From the NCBI GenBank assembly GCA_963693305.1, contig OY855915.1, forward strand, positions 8,135,607 through 8,199,606: a stretch of 64,000 bases of DNA, read 5' to 3'. The notes under the pieces were generated by a model. That model saw only the letters and a program-made list of their open reading frames with translations, was not told the DNA's origin and ran no database searches. Position 1 is the first letter of the stretch, and each line of letters opens with the position of its first letter. Source of the DNA: Meandrina meandrites (taxonomy: Eukaryota; Cnidaria; Anthozoa; Scleractinia; Meandrinidae). Position numbers and translations under genes: made by a program. Below, in pieces: positions 44,301 to 55,581 of this stretch.

Positions 44301-46405
44301 CTACTTCAATATGAATACTTTGTTAGCACTATAGCTAATCACGAGAATACGTCCATCTGGTGCTGTTGCAATTCGAAAAGGATCTGGTAAATGAGTGAGA
44401 GTTTTGCCTGTGAAGCGACCGTCTAACGTAAATTGCTGAACTCGGTTATTGTTGCAATCACATACCAGAACATTATTGGACTTGTCTACAAGCATACCCC
44501 ACGGCAAGTTAAATTGTCCGTCTCGATTTCCTTGTGTTCCAAACTTGTATAATAATAATAAGAAAGTTCCTGACATCAAAAACTTTAACGCAGTGATTGC
44601 TTCCTTCTGATACGAGGAACATGTTATTGTAAGGAATGCAACTTTTTGGACAGCTGAGTTTCTCTGGACCGCTGTCTCCAAATATGGAAATAGTTTCTCC
44701 TTCTTTTGACAACACATGTATCCTATGATTGTCGTACTCGATTACAACAATGCGTCCTTCATCATCCAAACAAACATCAACTGGATGATCAAACTCTACG
44801 TTTCCTTCAACACCTTTACCAAAGCTTTTCACAACAGTTCCTATCTGGATGTTTATGTGTTGTATTCTGTGGTTCAGCTGATCTGCAATAGAATCTCATT
44901 GTCGTTTAAAAATGAAACGCCAGTTGGGTACTTAAATTGTCCAGAATTTGATCCTTGGCTGCCAATTTTTCTTAAACAGTTGCCATCTTGATCAAGTACA
45001 TAAGCACAGTGACCAGTGTAATCTGTCACAATTATCTTGCCTTCCGTGTTAACAGCGATTCCATATAACGCTTCGGGCGCGTCTCCTTGAAAGAATTCTA
45101 AGTCCAACTCGCCGACTACAACAAGTTCACGTTCTTTCACCTGCATAGTAAAAGGACAGGTCGGACGTTTATCGCCATTGATCTTTACTTCAACGCTGTA
45201 AGGGCCCGGTACTGTTGGAGTAAATTTCAGCTGAAGATTACCGTCTTCTTTCTCACTAACCATCACATTTGTTACATCTTTAGCGGGTTCTATCAGAAAT
45301 TCACCTTGATCTTTAAGATCAGCTTGGTTACTCAGCTCCCCTTCAGATGCCTTGGGGCATAACGTGAACTCTGCTTCCACACCAACCTGGAGAGTTTGAT
45401 CGTTTTGTTCATGAACTTGAACCGCACGCAGCTCTTCAAATCGCTGCTCCAAAGTTTCCTTGTTCCACATGATATCCAAGCTCGAGCTTCTCTGTGCCAG
45501 ATTATTTGCAAACTCAACCGCTTGCTTCATTTGCTTGACAAGGGACTGCGCATCCTGCATAGCAGAATTAATTATCTCGAGTCTCGACACGCGTGTAGTC
45601 TCGAGTGATGCAATCGCCTCTCGCTCGCGCTCTCGAATATCTGCGATCATTTGTTCACCAGCTTGCGTGACTCCACGTTTAACAGTTTCGACATTTCTTT
45701 CCAGCCTAGAAATGGTTTCTTCAAATTGTTGGATCACTTCATTAAGTTCGCTCATCTTTTTCTCGATCATTTCAGCGTCTGACATGATGTTGTGTTTCTC
45801 TTCTTCGGCTGCTTTGTCGATGAAAACGATCTCGTGATTTCGGTGATCCGTTGCGACACAAATATGGCGAACAGAAGCTCGACAAGAAAAGCAGAAAAAT
45901 CTAGTGATTTCTTTCTCATGGAACTGCTGCGAGCAAAATGGCTCTCTCTTCAGCAAGGCTTCGTAATCTTCTGATTTAAACTCCTTCACTGGCGTGACTT
46001 TGTGCCCTTCGAATGATGCCTTTAACATTTCGTGTGCGTTGTAACAATCTGGGCACATAAATTGTCCACAGTCAGAACAATAGTACATCTGGGAGTTGGT
46101 CTTCCTACATTGGGAACAAGTAATGTTGCTTCCATCGCCACTCCGTCGAACAGCAAGGAGACTCAACAAACTGTTGTGGAAGAAACTGCTCGGCAAACTT
46201 TTGAAGCGATTTCCTTCGGGTAAATCGATTTGGGCTTGACACTCTGGACAGCGGAACTTGCCTTGTCTGTGGCTTGCTCTTGCATCATTCGACAGACACT
46301 CACAGCAAAATTTGTGAAGACATGATATAGTTTTGGGCTCGTTGTAGATATCGAGACAAATCGAGCAAGTAAGATGTTGTTTGAGGTTTTGCAAAGAGAC
46401 TCCAT
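44301..46405 (-). pseudogene. TRIM-NHL copy 6, heavily broken
   Basis: The conserved start codon at 46403-46405 is followed after four codons by a one-base deletion, so the RING frame is not reached from it. The remainder is open from about 46390 to 44874 with RING and B-boxes, but B-box 2 has lost cysteines ('ASVRHIC' for 'ACVCQIC') and about 40 residues before the filamin domain are deleted in frame. A one-base loss at about 44890 and an AAT expansion with a two-base deletion near 44550-44575 break the NHL region twice more. Closest to copy 2. The CCAAT flank is gone. Clearly a pseudogene. Confidence 0.9.
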
Positions 46406-46439
46406 TGTTAGATGTCGGTCTGTTTAGCTTGCGAAGCAC

Positions 46440-47471
46440 AACTGTGTCAAGATATTTTCTTTTCCTAGAAAATCGAATTTATTAACATCACAAATTTGTT
46501 ACTGAAATCTTTAGGTCGCTCAGGAACCGTTTTATATTTTAATTGCAAGATCGTACTTTTGCTTTGATCTTTTATTAAAATAATTCAGCTATTTGAAAAT
46601 TGTGTGCCATTATTAAATTTGAATTTGTTGCAAATTTGTAGCAGGCTTCAAAAAGATGTTTGTTCGTGATCGCGCAACGTCGCTAACTAAAGCTCTTGCA
46701 AAACACCTGCCTCGTTGTTTTGAAACGTTTACAACCATAGGTACGCAAGGCGTGAAAATTCCAGCGTTGGGTTAATTTCAAAAGAGTCCCCATCGTTAGG
46801 TGTCGCTCTGTTGAGCTTGCGAATCAGAAATGCTTTCGCTTTCTTATATTTACTTAGCATAAAAACGAGAGAAAAGTCGCAGTTATTTACGGGCTAAAAT
46901 CATAGAAAACAACAATCTTGCATGACACCACTAGTCATACTAACTTTTCGGTATCGTGCGTCGTGCTCGGTGTTATTTGGACCGCTTTTATACTTCACCA
47001 TTGTTTTAAAATGTAAGCTATTTGAGCTACCTATAGCTACCTATGAAAAGTATAGCATGTGTAAATTGTGTTGCTGGCCGTTTAAGCTGATATTATTAGC
47101 TATCGTTTGCTGTAGATGGTTCAAGCTTGCAAACTGAAATGATCCCGTCCACCAGAAGCCAATTGAGTTAATATTTTCTAATATTTAACAATTAGCTACA
47201 ATTAGACTACGGGCCCGAGTTTTATTTGAGCGAATAGTAGCACAGCCAGGTTAGGTCTTGCCTGCGTGGCAGGCATTTTGAAAGGGAAAGGAGAAAGGGT
47301 ATTTTTCCGCAAATTGCATTGACGCGATTCGCTGGAAAAATAAATTAAAGACAAATGTATGGGAAATTAAAAACGTATCCGTTTTCATGTGCGTTTTAGC
47401 TTTGGTCTTAAAGCTCTTAAAGCTTAAAGTTGATTTATTTACATTAAATTTATATTTTATGTTCTTGTTAG
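46440..47471. other. Spacer between TRIM copy 6 and the plus-strand gene
   Basis: A TRIM start-codon relic lies at about 46773-46830 (AAGAGTCCCCATCGTTAGG). From 46860 the sequence is unique here. The 71-codon plus frame at 46922-47137 has no recognisable domain. A first exon of the gene that follows should lie here or upstream but I could not identify it. Confidence 0.4.
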
Positions 47472-50400
47472 AAGATACAATAGAGCTGAAGACAAGATAA
47501 AGAAATCAAAGAAGAAAGAGAAGTCGAAAAATAAAGGAAAGCTACAAGGAAAGACAAGGAGCAGCAAATACGGTGTGTTCTTGCTTAGCTCAGCTTGTAC
47601 TGATCAATAAAACGAATAATAGTATTAACGATATTTAAGCAAATTGTATACAGCTTCATAGGAACCTAGTGGTTCATCCGGACCGAGATTAAATTGTGCT
47701 ATTGTGCTATTAAATTGTGAATTGCAGATGGTTTACGCTGTAAAATTCGAAAAATTGTAAATTGCATAAATTTGGGACGAAGGGGGTAAGAGGGGTGGCC
47801 AATTACATCAAATTTGATCCCGAACGTTGTCCGTAACTTAAACACACATTAATTTTAAATTGTAGGTGTTAAAAAATCTCGCCGAGACACTGCAAGTTCT
47901 AGTTCTTCTGGAGACGACCTGCCAGGTATGTGATTTTTATTTACATGTAGTAACTGAGTTTTTATTACTTGTCTAATAGGTTTATATTATTTATATGTTA
48001 AGCAAGCAGTAGCCATTAGTTGACCTGTTCTCCATCACTCTATACCTAGCTCAACACAGTGCGCCCGCAAAAAGAAGTAAAAGAGCTCACCAAGACACCA
48101 GCTCTTCTGAAGACGACCTGCCAGGTATGTGAGTGTTACTTTGGTAACTGAGGTTTTCATTAGCTTTCATTGTAGGTTAATATCATATGTTAAGCAAGCA
48201 ATAGTAGCTATTAGTTGACCTGTTCTGTACCCAGCTCAACACAGTGGGCCAAAAAGAAGCTAAAAGAGGTTGCGCAAAAATAAGGCTGGCTTCTTTCTTC
48301 TTTCGTCTTATGACACACTTTGTCGCCTTTGAGAGAGTAGAATACTTGAGCCCGGGATCAACTTAATTAAAAATTTAAGTACATCATTTTTGTCTTGTTT
48401 TTGTTTTTAGATTCATCAGCTCCCTTAATAACAGTAGATGCCACCTTCAAGTTCTTCAAGGTTGGCAAATCCTCGCCTTCTTTAGAGTTCAACACGATTC
48501 TTCGTTTCTCTAAAGAGCTTCAACTCTCGGAATTGAAAAAACAACTCATCAGCCAGCATATTAAAGGAATTGATCTCGTTAAGAAGTTTCCAGCTTATGA
48601 CGTGACAATACATGTTGCAAAGAAAGAAAAAATGTATACCGCTCATACACAGGTCCAGTGGTTGGAAATATCCCAGCTTCTTGGAAAAGGATATGCATTA
48701 TCAGGTAACGTATGAACCATATATTAAGTATAATATATGAGTACAGTATGTATATTAAATCATACTAAATATGATTAAATTATTTTCGAGAGAAGCGAAC
48801 TGAAGCTATCGGGCTGTTGAGAGTTTGGCTTTACATATGGGATATTTAACAATTATTCACCGAAGTGGAGGTGAACAGCGGTGGATATTTACCGAGCCGC
48901 GAAGCGGCGAGGTAAATATCCGCCGCTGTTCACCGACACTGAGGTGAATAATTGTTTTACTATATACCAAACCAGTTGAATAGCCGGCCTAAAATTAAAA
49001 GTTTTACCTTGAAAGAAAGCCATTCAAAGTACTGAACACTGCGCACATGAAAAGACGACAGCGCGGGAAAAGTCACATGACAACACCACACAGGCGATCG
49101 ACGAAAATAAATTTGCAACGCGTTTCGTTTGTTGAATGGATTTGGACGATTTCAAGCGGAAAATTGTTCTTTACTTTATTTTCACTACTGAAAACACAAT
49201 TTAAGGGTTTAATTTACTCGTGAACACAACCTGTGCCGGTCACTATAGCCTGGGAAACGTCCGTGAAGTCATGAAACATGCTGCAAAAAACTGTTCATTG
49301 AATTATTACAAGATGCGGCGAACGACCGTAAATGTCAAGAATACGCGGACTGGATTTGACTGAAGTTTAATACAGCTGCTAAGCTAGTTGACTGGAGGAG
49401 ACTCAGTGGAAGAGGATTGAAAAACCACAGCAGTTGAAGTTGATCTTCGGTGCCAACCTAAATATCTTAGTCTCCAGCGTGACTTTGTATGGCCAAGCCG
49501 AGAACAACTTGCCAAAATCGTTTATAGCAGGACCAAAACAACTGCAAGGATTTACTGGCTTTAAAACAGAGATACAGGTAAGAAATGTACTTAGTTTTCT
49601 TAGTTGGACGGTATTAAACCTTTTATATTTGGAAAAAATTCAGACTTGAACGTTTTAATTTTGCGTACGTGTACTCGGCGAAGGTAAACAAAATATTTTG
49701 TACCACATTTTATCGATCGTATTGTTGAAGGAAACGCTTAAAACGTTTTAAATAAACATCGCTAAACCTAGTATTGTTCTGACCTGGTACAGTTGACAAC
49801 ACATTAAAGTACAGCGGCTTCTTTTATGGATCAAAACCCGCTTTTTTAACCGAAGTTACTCGTAGAAGTCATCTTGCTTTGCTCGGAGGTGAATAGTACT
49901 TGCTATTCACCTCCGAGCTAGCCAATCAGCGCGCGCGAAAAGCACTATTCACTGGTTTGGTATATACTAACAAGCAATACGCAAGTATTACGGCGAGATG
50001 GAAATGTACTTAACATTGAAGGCGAAGGAAGTCTCTGAATAAATAAAAGAACCGCTGTAGTTTAACCGTTAACATACATACATACATACATACATACATA
50101 CATACATACATACATACATACATACATACATACATACATACATACATACATACATACATACATACATACATACATACATACATACATACATACATACATA
50201 CATACATACATACATACATACATAACTTGCAATTGGTACTGCTGACAGTTCGCCTTTGCTCATGTGAATTATGTAGTAAAAAATTCTATTTAACGTCTGC
50301 CCCAATTAACATTTTCTGTTATTCAGTTGACGTCAAAGGACACCTTTTAGATGGGAGTACCATACAAGAGAGTCGGCAACCAAAACAACGTCTAGCTAAA

Positions 50401-53400
50401 AAAGAGGTTACAAAGAATAAAGTTCAGCTAGAGAAGGTGCTGCGAGACAACAACAAGTCATCTAGCTCAAACGCAACAGTGACAAGAAATGAGCTTCAAG
50501 AGGCAGCCTATCAGGATATGAAAAAACGTAGGTTTACATGGATCATATTTAGTGTTAAGTAGTGACTATTTTTATCCTCCACTTTCACAATATTTTTTAT
50601 TCATTCGGTGATTGCACGAAACGAAACATTTTACGGACGTAATATTTGAAGTTATCTGCCCCCATAAAAACTAAACTAAATGCTTGTGATAGCTAACTTG
50701 CATTGTTTGTTCAATAGGTGTCGAAGAGAAGTTTCCCGGTTGCACTGTGGAGAATGAAATGAGGATAATTTGCGGGAAGTGCAAAACAACTGTTAACCTC
50801 AATCGCATTTACTACGACGATTATTTTGAGAAAAGTATGTTTTTTCAGTGTCCATCCATCCATCCATCCATCCATCCATCCATCCATCCATCCATCCATC
50901 CATCCATCCATCCATCCATCCATCCATCCATCCATCCATCCATCCATCCATCCATCCATCCATCCATCCATCCATCCATCCATTTGTTTGTTCGTTCGTT
51001 CGTTCGTTCGTTCGTTCGTTCGTTCGTTCGTTCGTTCGTTCGTTCGTTCGTTCGTTCGTTCGTTCGTTCGTTCGTTCGTTCGTTCGTTCGTTCGTTCGTT
51101 CGTTCATCATTTATTTATATATTTTCTATTTTGTTCGATATCAGACAGTTATAGGTGTAGGTATTGGTGATGTTATATATAGCTGTTGCACTTTTACTTG
51201 TCCACGCGTCCATTTTTTTATATTTATTTGATTGCATATATTTATTGTTTTCAGAGCACATCTTAAATGGCAGATGTAGTCGAATTCAAGCAAGAAAAAA
51301 AAAAGTAGGGCAACCAGAAGATGAAGGAAAAATCATCGAGCGAAGGGCAGAAATCGTTGACTTCTTGGCTCACCAAAAAGTAAACAATAAAATAATTAAG
51401 TGTACACTAAACCAGTGAATATAGTGCCTTTCGTGCGCTCTTGTTTGGAAACTTGGAATATTCGGTCCTTTGCTAGTTATCTTTAAGAACAACAACTGAT
51501 GACTTCCCGATTTGCCTAGATGTTAAAAACTGACGAAAGCCTGCTTTACCATAAACGAACTCGCTGGTTCTCTCTGCATAAGAATTCGTGCTTTCATTGG
51601 CTTTTATTTCGGCATTAGTTTGTCACGTTATTTCCTTGTTTTGTATAGGGTATTGATATCTAGCTGCCTGATATTTTAAACATATCAAATTACCATTTTC
51701 AAATTGTTATTTTTGAATTTCAAAAGAACTGTAATTTTCAAAGAAGGAATAACAAATAAAAAGTCTAATTGGTTGTTTCTCGTTTAAATCAATGATTTAG
51801 TTCTGATGAGTCAGATACCCCTGATGACGATGAAACAACCACCTCGGAAGAGGAAACTACCTCAGATTCCAGCAGTGGTTACGAAATGGATCTTGACCCA
51901 GTTGCCGCTCTTCTTGACCGCGAAGTGCGTTCAGGCCGCCTACCATGATCTCGCATATTTTACAGGGTGGTCTCAAATGCACTTAAGTTTGCCAACGAGA
52001 TTGGAGATCCCACTAATCAATTTAAGCATGACCCAATTGTCCGCAGCTTTTGCGAAACATTACAACGCAGTGGTCACTGGAGAACCTTCAATCTGTTGAC
52101 GGGGAAACGAATGCTGCACAGAGGGAGAGGCTCAGCTCATGACTTCTGCTGGGAAGATAATAACATTCCTTTGCCATTACCACTTAGCAGAAAGGGGGGA
52201 TATGTTTACGAGAATGGGCTCGTTCGATCATACGTTATTGCATTTTGGAGAATGGCCTTTAGTCAAGGCAGTGAGGTCGTCCCACTTATTTCCAACGATG
52301 CACTCAGATGGATTCCTATATCCTTGGCCAAAGATGGTTTCACTCTTAAGCCAGGGTTCCAAGTTGACCAACACACCATGCTAGTTGTAGGAGGAGTAGA
52401 GCGCTATTCATTAGCTGATGTGAAAGAACACCAAGACATTCGCCATGACTATTTCTCTGACAAATTTGTCAAAGCCGGAGTAGAAATCATGGGTGTAACG
52501 TCCCTTGACAACAAGTCAGCTTTGATAATTGGCAATGATTTCGTAGGAGCAGGGGGCGATGGCAATTCCACTCTACAATGTCACATAAAGCGACTTCGAG
52601 AGCTCCAGCAATGTTTGTATTGTCTGCAAGATAGTTCTGACCTTGTGATTAATGAAGAGTGTTTAACAACCGAATGTCCCGAGTGCGTCAGTAAAAAAGA
52701 AGTTTGCGGTGTCTGCAAGGAAAAGGGGTTCGATCACTGGTGCCCAGTGTTGAGAAAGTGTGATCGCTGCTTCGAGAAAGGAATCCAATGCACCAGAGCC
52801 ATTTGTCTCAATATTACCACTGACTGTCAGTCTATGTTTAAAGCAGCCCTTGAAATTTTGGAAGAAAAGCAAAGCGATGGAACTGCTGACTCATACAGCA
52901 CTCTAGCAGCACCGAATCCTGACATAGTTCACGCGGGAAAGAATGTGCACAGGTCACATTGTAACTGGTTTATGTTTATCGAGAAGGCTAGATTTAGTCT
53001 TGTGATGCTTCGAACCGCACGGCTTGACTCGTCCTGCTCAAAAGATCTGAAGGCTGTTCTGACCGACGTGGCTTTGAGAGGCCGAGATAGAATGGATACG
53101 AGTTATGTAGCAGAGTGCAATGGAGTTAACGTGGTGGAGGTTTTGCAGCGAATGGGATACCTTGTCCATACTTTAGTACCCGAAATGTTTTGGAAGGAAT
53201 ATGGCCTTAACAAACCGGGCGTTTTGGTTCATCCAATCTCAGTTTGCTGTGGTGCGTTTGGCTCACTCTATGTTGTGGATTACACCCTTGGATCCCTTTT
53301 TAAAGTTCGGCTTCATAACCCTGCAGACGTTGAACTTCTAGCCAAGGACATTTTTCATCCAACATGTCTCATCTATGAATCGGGTGTCATCTTTGTCGCA

Positions 53401-55206
53401 GAAGAGGACTGTCTCTCGTACTTGGACGTCGGCAAAGTTGTCCATTTAAATCCCAAAGCGCTAAAGAAGCCTCGGCTACAAGAAGAGCTCTGCAAGCGAG
53501 GTCTGCTTGACCAAGATAATCGTGTTTCCGTCACTGAAATGCGGTCAATGTTAGCCAATTGGATTAAGGAGAACCCTCCCGCAAGTCAGAAGAGTAATGG
53601 ATTAATTTCTCTTCTCGAAGACGTCAGCCCTTTGGCCCTGTGTGCCAATGAAGACCGAAGCATCCTCTTTGTATCTCAGCGTAACAATCCAACAATCTTG
53701 AAAGTAACTGTTACCTGCACTGGTACTGTACTTAAGGCAGACGTAGAATCTTTCATCACGATATCGAGTAAAGCGTGTTGTACCGGACTGGCCTTTAACA
53801 AGGAGACACGAGATATCTTGGTTGCCAATTCCCAGGACGATGGTGGAATTTACATGATAGACGCGGCATCAGAAGACCGCGCTGCAAGGTGTGTAAAGAT
53901 GATCCATAATGGCACGGATGTCTGCAGTAGAGCCTATAGTGTTGCTATCAGTCACTCCGGTGATACCTTTTTCACAGATGTTGATGCGCATAAAATAGGC
54001 AAGCTCCTGAAAGGCAGTACATGTTCAGCAGAATACACCATGGGATCAGAAGGAGAAGCACCTCACGACGGTTGCGATAAAACAGCTGTGTTTATTCAAC
54101 CAACAGGACTTTGTACCGAGGGGGACTCTCTTTATCTCACTGACACAGGAGCTGGGGCACTTAAGCTTATATCCCCTACAAAGCCAATTGCCAATTTCCT
54201 TAAGCATGTGCGACTTCTTTACTCTTCTCATGGCATCCATTCTCCCCCGGCATCATTGCCAACTGCAACGCGTCTCTTGGACGAGGCAACGCAATACTTT
54301 GAAGCTGCGGTAGACGAAGCAAAAGGGAGTGCAGGATTCAGAAAAACCGTTGAAGGACCGCATGGAGTGCCTTCTTCAAAGACCGTTGCAAGCATAAGGA
54401 TGACGCTTGAGGCCTTGCGCGGCATTGAAAGAGAGCTCAAGAGTGTAAACCCGGCCTACATTAACCATGTGAACCCCAAATCCCTGGTTACCTTGATTGT
54501 TGAACACTTTAACTCGAAGATGAGGGAGGTGTACGAGGTACCTACCGTGCTCCAGTATTCGCACCAATTTCCTGCTGCCGTTGAAGAAACTGTCAAAAGA
54601 ACCACCAATTGCGGTTTCCACTACTTCACCAGCAGGAAAAGCTACTATGACGTACCGGAAGGTATGATTGCTTTCGAAGAGCTCCCTGACATCCCTCGCC
54701 CACCTAAGCAGCACGGCATGCAGGGAGACCTGTCACTTATGCGGAAGTGGGCGAACGAGTACGGCAGGTCAGCACGCCAACTTTCTGTGCTCGCGAAGTC
54801 CACGAAGGATAACCCAGGCACACTTCCTGTGTATGCGTATGGACGCCGAGGTCTTCAAGCGAACCCATCCTCATCTTTGTCAGAGATCCGGGACAACATA
54901 GATTCCGATAGTCCAGCCAGTGATGATGAAGATGAAGCCGATGAAGCCGATGTTGACTATGTGACAGACCTTGTTTCCACTATTACTTTCAGTAAAGGCT
55001 CAACGCTTTTGATATCTCACGATGAGAGAGTTTCAGGCCCATTTTTGTTTGGAAACCTTGTACAAGATTGGAAACCGCGGTCGTTGACGGACACTGCAAA
55101 AGTCCACATGTATGCACCTGATCCAGAGGACTGTCTTCTCCTGCACTATGAATTTACTGGTAATGTGAAGCTTGATCAAGTCGTTTGTCAGCTTAAATGG
55201 GGATGA
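47472..55206 (+). CDS. Multi-exon gene: zinc finger, possible transposase-like core, NHL-like propeller with SAP-like insert
   Basis: Exons inferred from GT-AG sites with matching phase: 47472-47572, 47866-47925, 48050-48125, 48411-48704, 50327-50527, 50718-50834, 51255-51399 (end uncertain), 51801-55206. Joined, they give a Lys-rich tract, two serine-acidic repeats, an unknown domain, a linker, a split zinc finger and a large multi-domain C-terminal part. The first exon is not found. Eight exons kept in phase argue for a real gene or a recently real one. Two lesions appear: TGA at 51946-51948 and a frame change before 55204. It is on the opposite strand to the TRIM array and lies between copies 6 and 7. 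Family not recognised; a nuclear role in DNA binding is a guess from the finger and SAP-like part. Confidence 0.7.
47866..48125 (+). repeat. Tandemly duplicated small exons
   Basis: Exons 47866-47925 and 48050-48125 both end in coding for SSS(G/E)DDLP followed by GGTATGTG. Their following introns match (TTAAGCAAGCA, TAGTTGACCTGTTCT). A third copy of the acceptor region at about 48231-48280 opens the same way but reaches a stop and has no DDLP end. Confidence 0.7.
48411..48704 (+). CDS. Exon for an unknown ~95-residue domain
   Basis: Acceptor TTTTTAG at 48410 and donor GTAACG at 48705; phase matches both neighbours. The product begins [19 protein letters not shown] and alternates beta-strand-like and helical segments ([24 protein letters not shown]). 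The strand-helix-strand pattern suggests a small alpha/beta domain, but I cannot name a family. Confidence 0.65.
48848..49970. mobile_element. Intronic transposon with foldback ends
   Basis: Sits in the intron between 48704 and 50327. Inverted copies of ACTATATACCAAACCAGT lie at 48957-48983 and 49945-49970. A 46-base foldback (48848-48893 with 48911-48956) and a perfect 16-base hairpin (49881-49896 with 49903-49918) add AGGTGAATA motifs. No transposase; the 71-codon frame at 49434 has no domain. Confidence 0.65.
50073..50223. repeat. (CATA)n microsatellite
   Basis: About 38 uninterrupted CATA units in an intron of the plus-strand gene. Frames of repeated Met-Tyr-Val-Cys on the minus strand are artefacts. 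Confidence 0.97.
50327..50527 (+). CDS. Exon of the plus-strand gene: basic linker
   Basis: Acceptor TTCAG at 50326 and donor GTAGGT at 50528, phase 1 at both ends. Codes for about 67 residues, basic and helical, starting [11 protein letters not shown] and ending near YQDMKKR. No domain recognised. Confidence 0.65.
50718..50834 (+). CDS. Exon with the first half of a split zinc finger
   Basis: Codes for [10 protein letters not shown]...[12 protein letters not shown]...YYDDYFEK. The C-G-K-C pair is completed by KHILNGRC from the next exon (51255), giving C-x2-C-xn-H-x4-C, a BED-like arrangement common in nucleic-acid-binding and transposon-linked proteins. The donor GTATGT at 50835 lies directly before a long microsatellite. 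Confidence 0.65.
50851..51104. repeat. (CATC)n then (GTTC)n microsatellite
   Basis: About 33 CATC units to 50983, then GTTC units to 51104, in the intron that splits the zinc finger. The two tetramers are the same types found 3' of TRIM copies 2 and 4. Confidence 0.97.
51255..51399 (+). CDS. Exon completing the zinc finger
   Basis: Acceptor TTTTCAG at 51254. Begins KHILNGRC, then a basic Arg/Lys-rich stretch. The donor is uncertain: GTAAAC at 51380 leaves the wrong phase for the next exon, while GTGTAC at 51400 leaves the right one. Confidence 0.5.
51400..51800. other. Intron
   Basis: Non-coding gap between the zinc-finger exon and the large last exon; AT-rich, ending in GATTTAG at 51800. 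No separate element seen. Confidence 0.5.
51801..55206 (+). CDS. Large last exon: transposase-like region, Cys-rich insert, NHL-like/SAP-like and C-terminal domains
   Basis: From the acceptor at 51800 the frame gives an acidic Ser/Thr stretch, then TGA at 51946-51948, then 1079 open codons. Regions: about 52030-52570, with spaced '[14 protein letters not shown]' and '[12 protein letters not shown]', which recall the first acidic strands of RNase H-fold transposases (tentative); 52610-52840, a Cys-rich cluster of several C-x2-C pairs; 52920-52990 '[14 protein letters not shown]'; 53220-53410 and 53620-54200, NHL-like blades ('[14 protein letters not shown]', '[14 protein letters not shown]'); 53450-53580, SAP-like '[11 protein letters not shown]'; 54250-54800, an unknown helical domain; 54900-54960, an acidic run. 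The exon stops at 55204-55206, but another frame continues plausibly to 55393. Confidence 0.75.
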
Positions 55207-55393
55207 AAATATTGCTCATGTTGACGATGATTATCAATTAGAAATCAGTGATCACGTCTACCATCAGTGCGTCATGCGGCTGAGTCGACTTGGAAGAGCA
55301 GAGTCTTCTCCTACGGAAACCGTAGAACCAGCGTCAGTTGGCCACACCTCTAGGGGTCGTTCTCTTCGTCTGCCTCACAGATTTCGAGAGTAA
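55172..55393 (+). pseudogene. Probable frameshifted C-terminus of the plus-strand gene
   Basis: Frame +1 relative to the large exon opens just before its stop and codes for 'DDDYQLEISDHVYHQCVMRL' and a basic tail ending at TAA 55391-55393. The composition looks protein-like and abuts the stop of the main frame, which suggests a one-base change between about 55169 and 55203. The only possible intron there would be about 32 bases, too short. Confidence 0.45.
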
Positions 55394-55413
55394 CGTTGCA
55401 AAAGTCATTCTTA

Positions 55414-55578
55414 GCGCGCGTTCGTTTGGGATCAATCCGGAATAAGAATAATTGGAATAATGCAAGTTAGCGTTCGTTTGGCTGCTCTTCCTATTCCGGA
55501 ATACTTGGATTTCCATTCCGGCTGTTCTGCTCCCAGGAATATATTCTTGTTCCAGAATATTCCCAAACGAACGCGCCC
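55414..55578. mobile_element. Harbinger-like MITE, 165 bp
   Basis: Ends (C/G)GCGCGTTCGTTTGGGA inverted at both sides, flanked by TTA at 55411-55413 and 55579-55581. It lies 20 bases past the second stop of the plus-strand gene, hence probably in its 3' untranslated region. Same class as 7126-7816 but a different family. Confidence 0.75.
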
Positions 55579-55581
55579 TTA

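Noticed and set aside
46922..47137. A 71-codon hydrophobic frame as first exon of the plus-strand gene
   Set aside because: No donor site in the right phase could be found to connect it with 47472.
50827..51104. A CRISPR-like array
   Set aside because: Simple tandem tetramers without spacers, in a eukaryotic context.
51925..51965. A 41-base intron removing the TGA
   Set aside because: GT and AG are present, but the junction is out of frame and runs into a stop.
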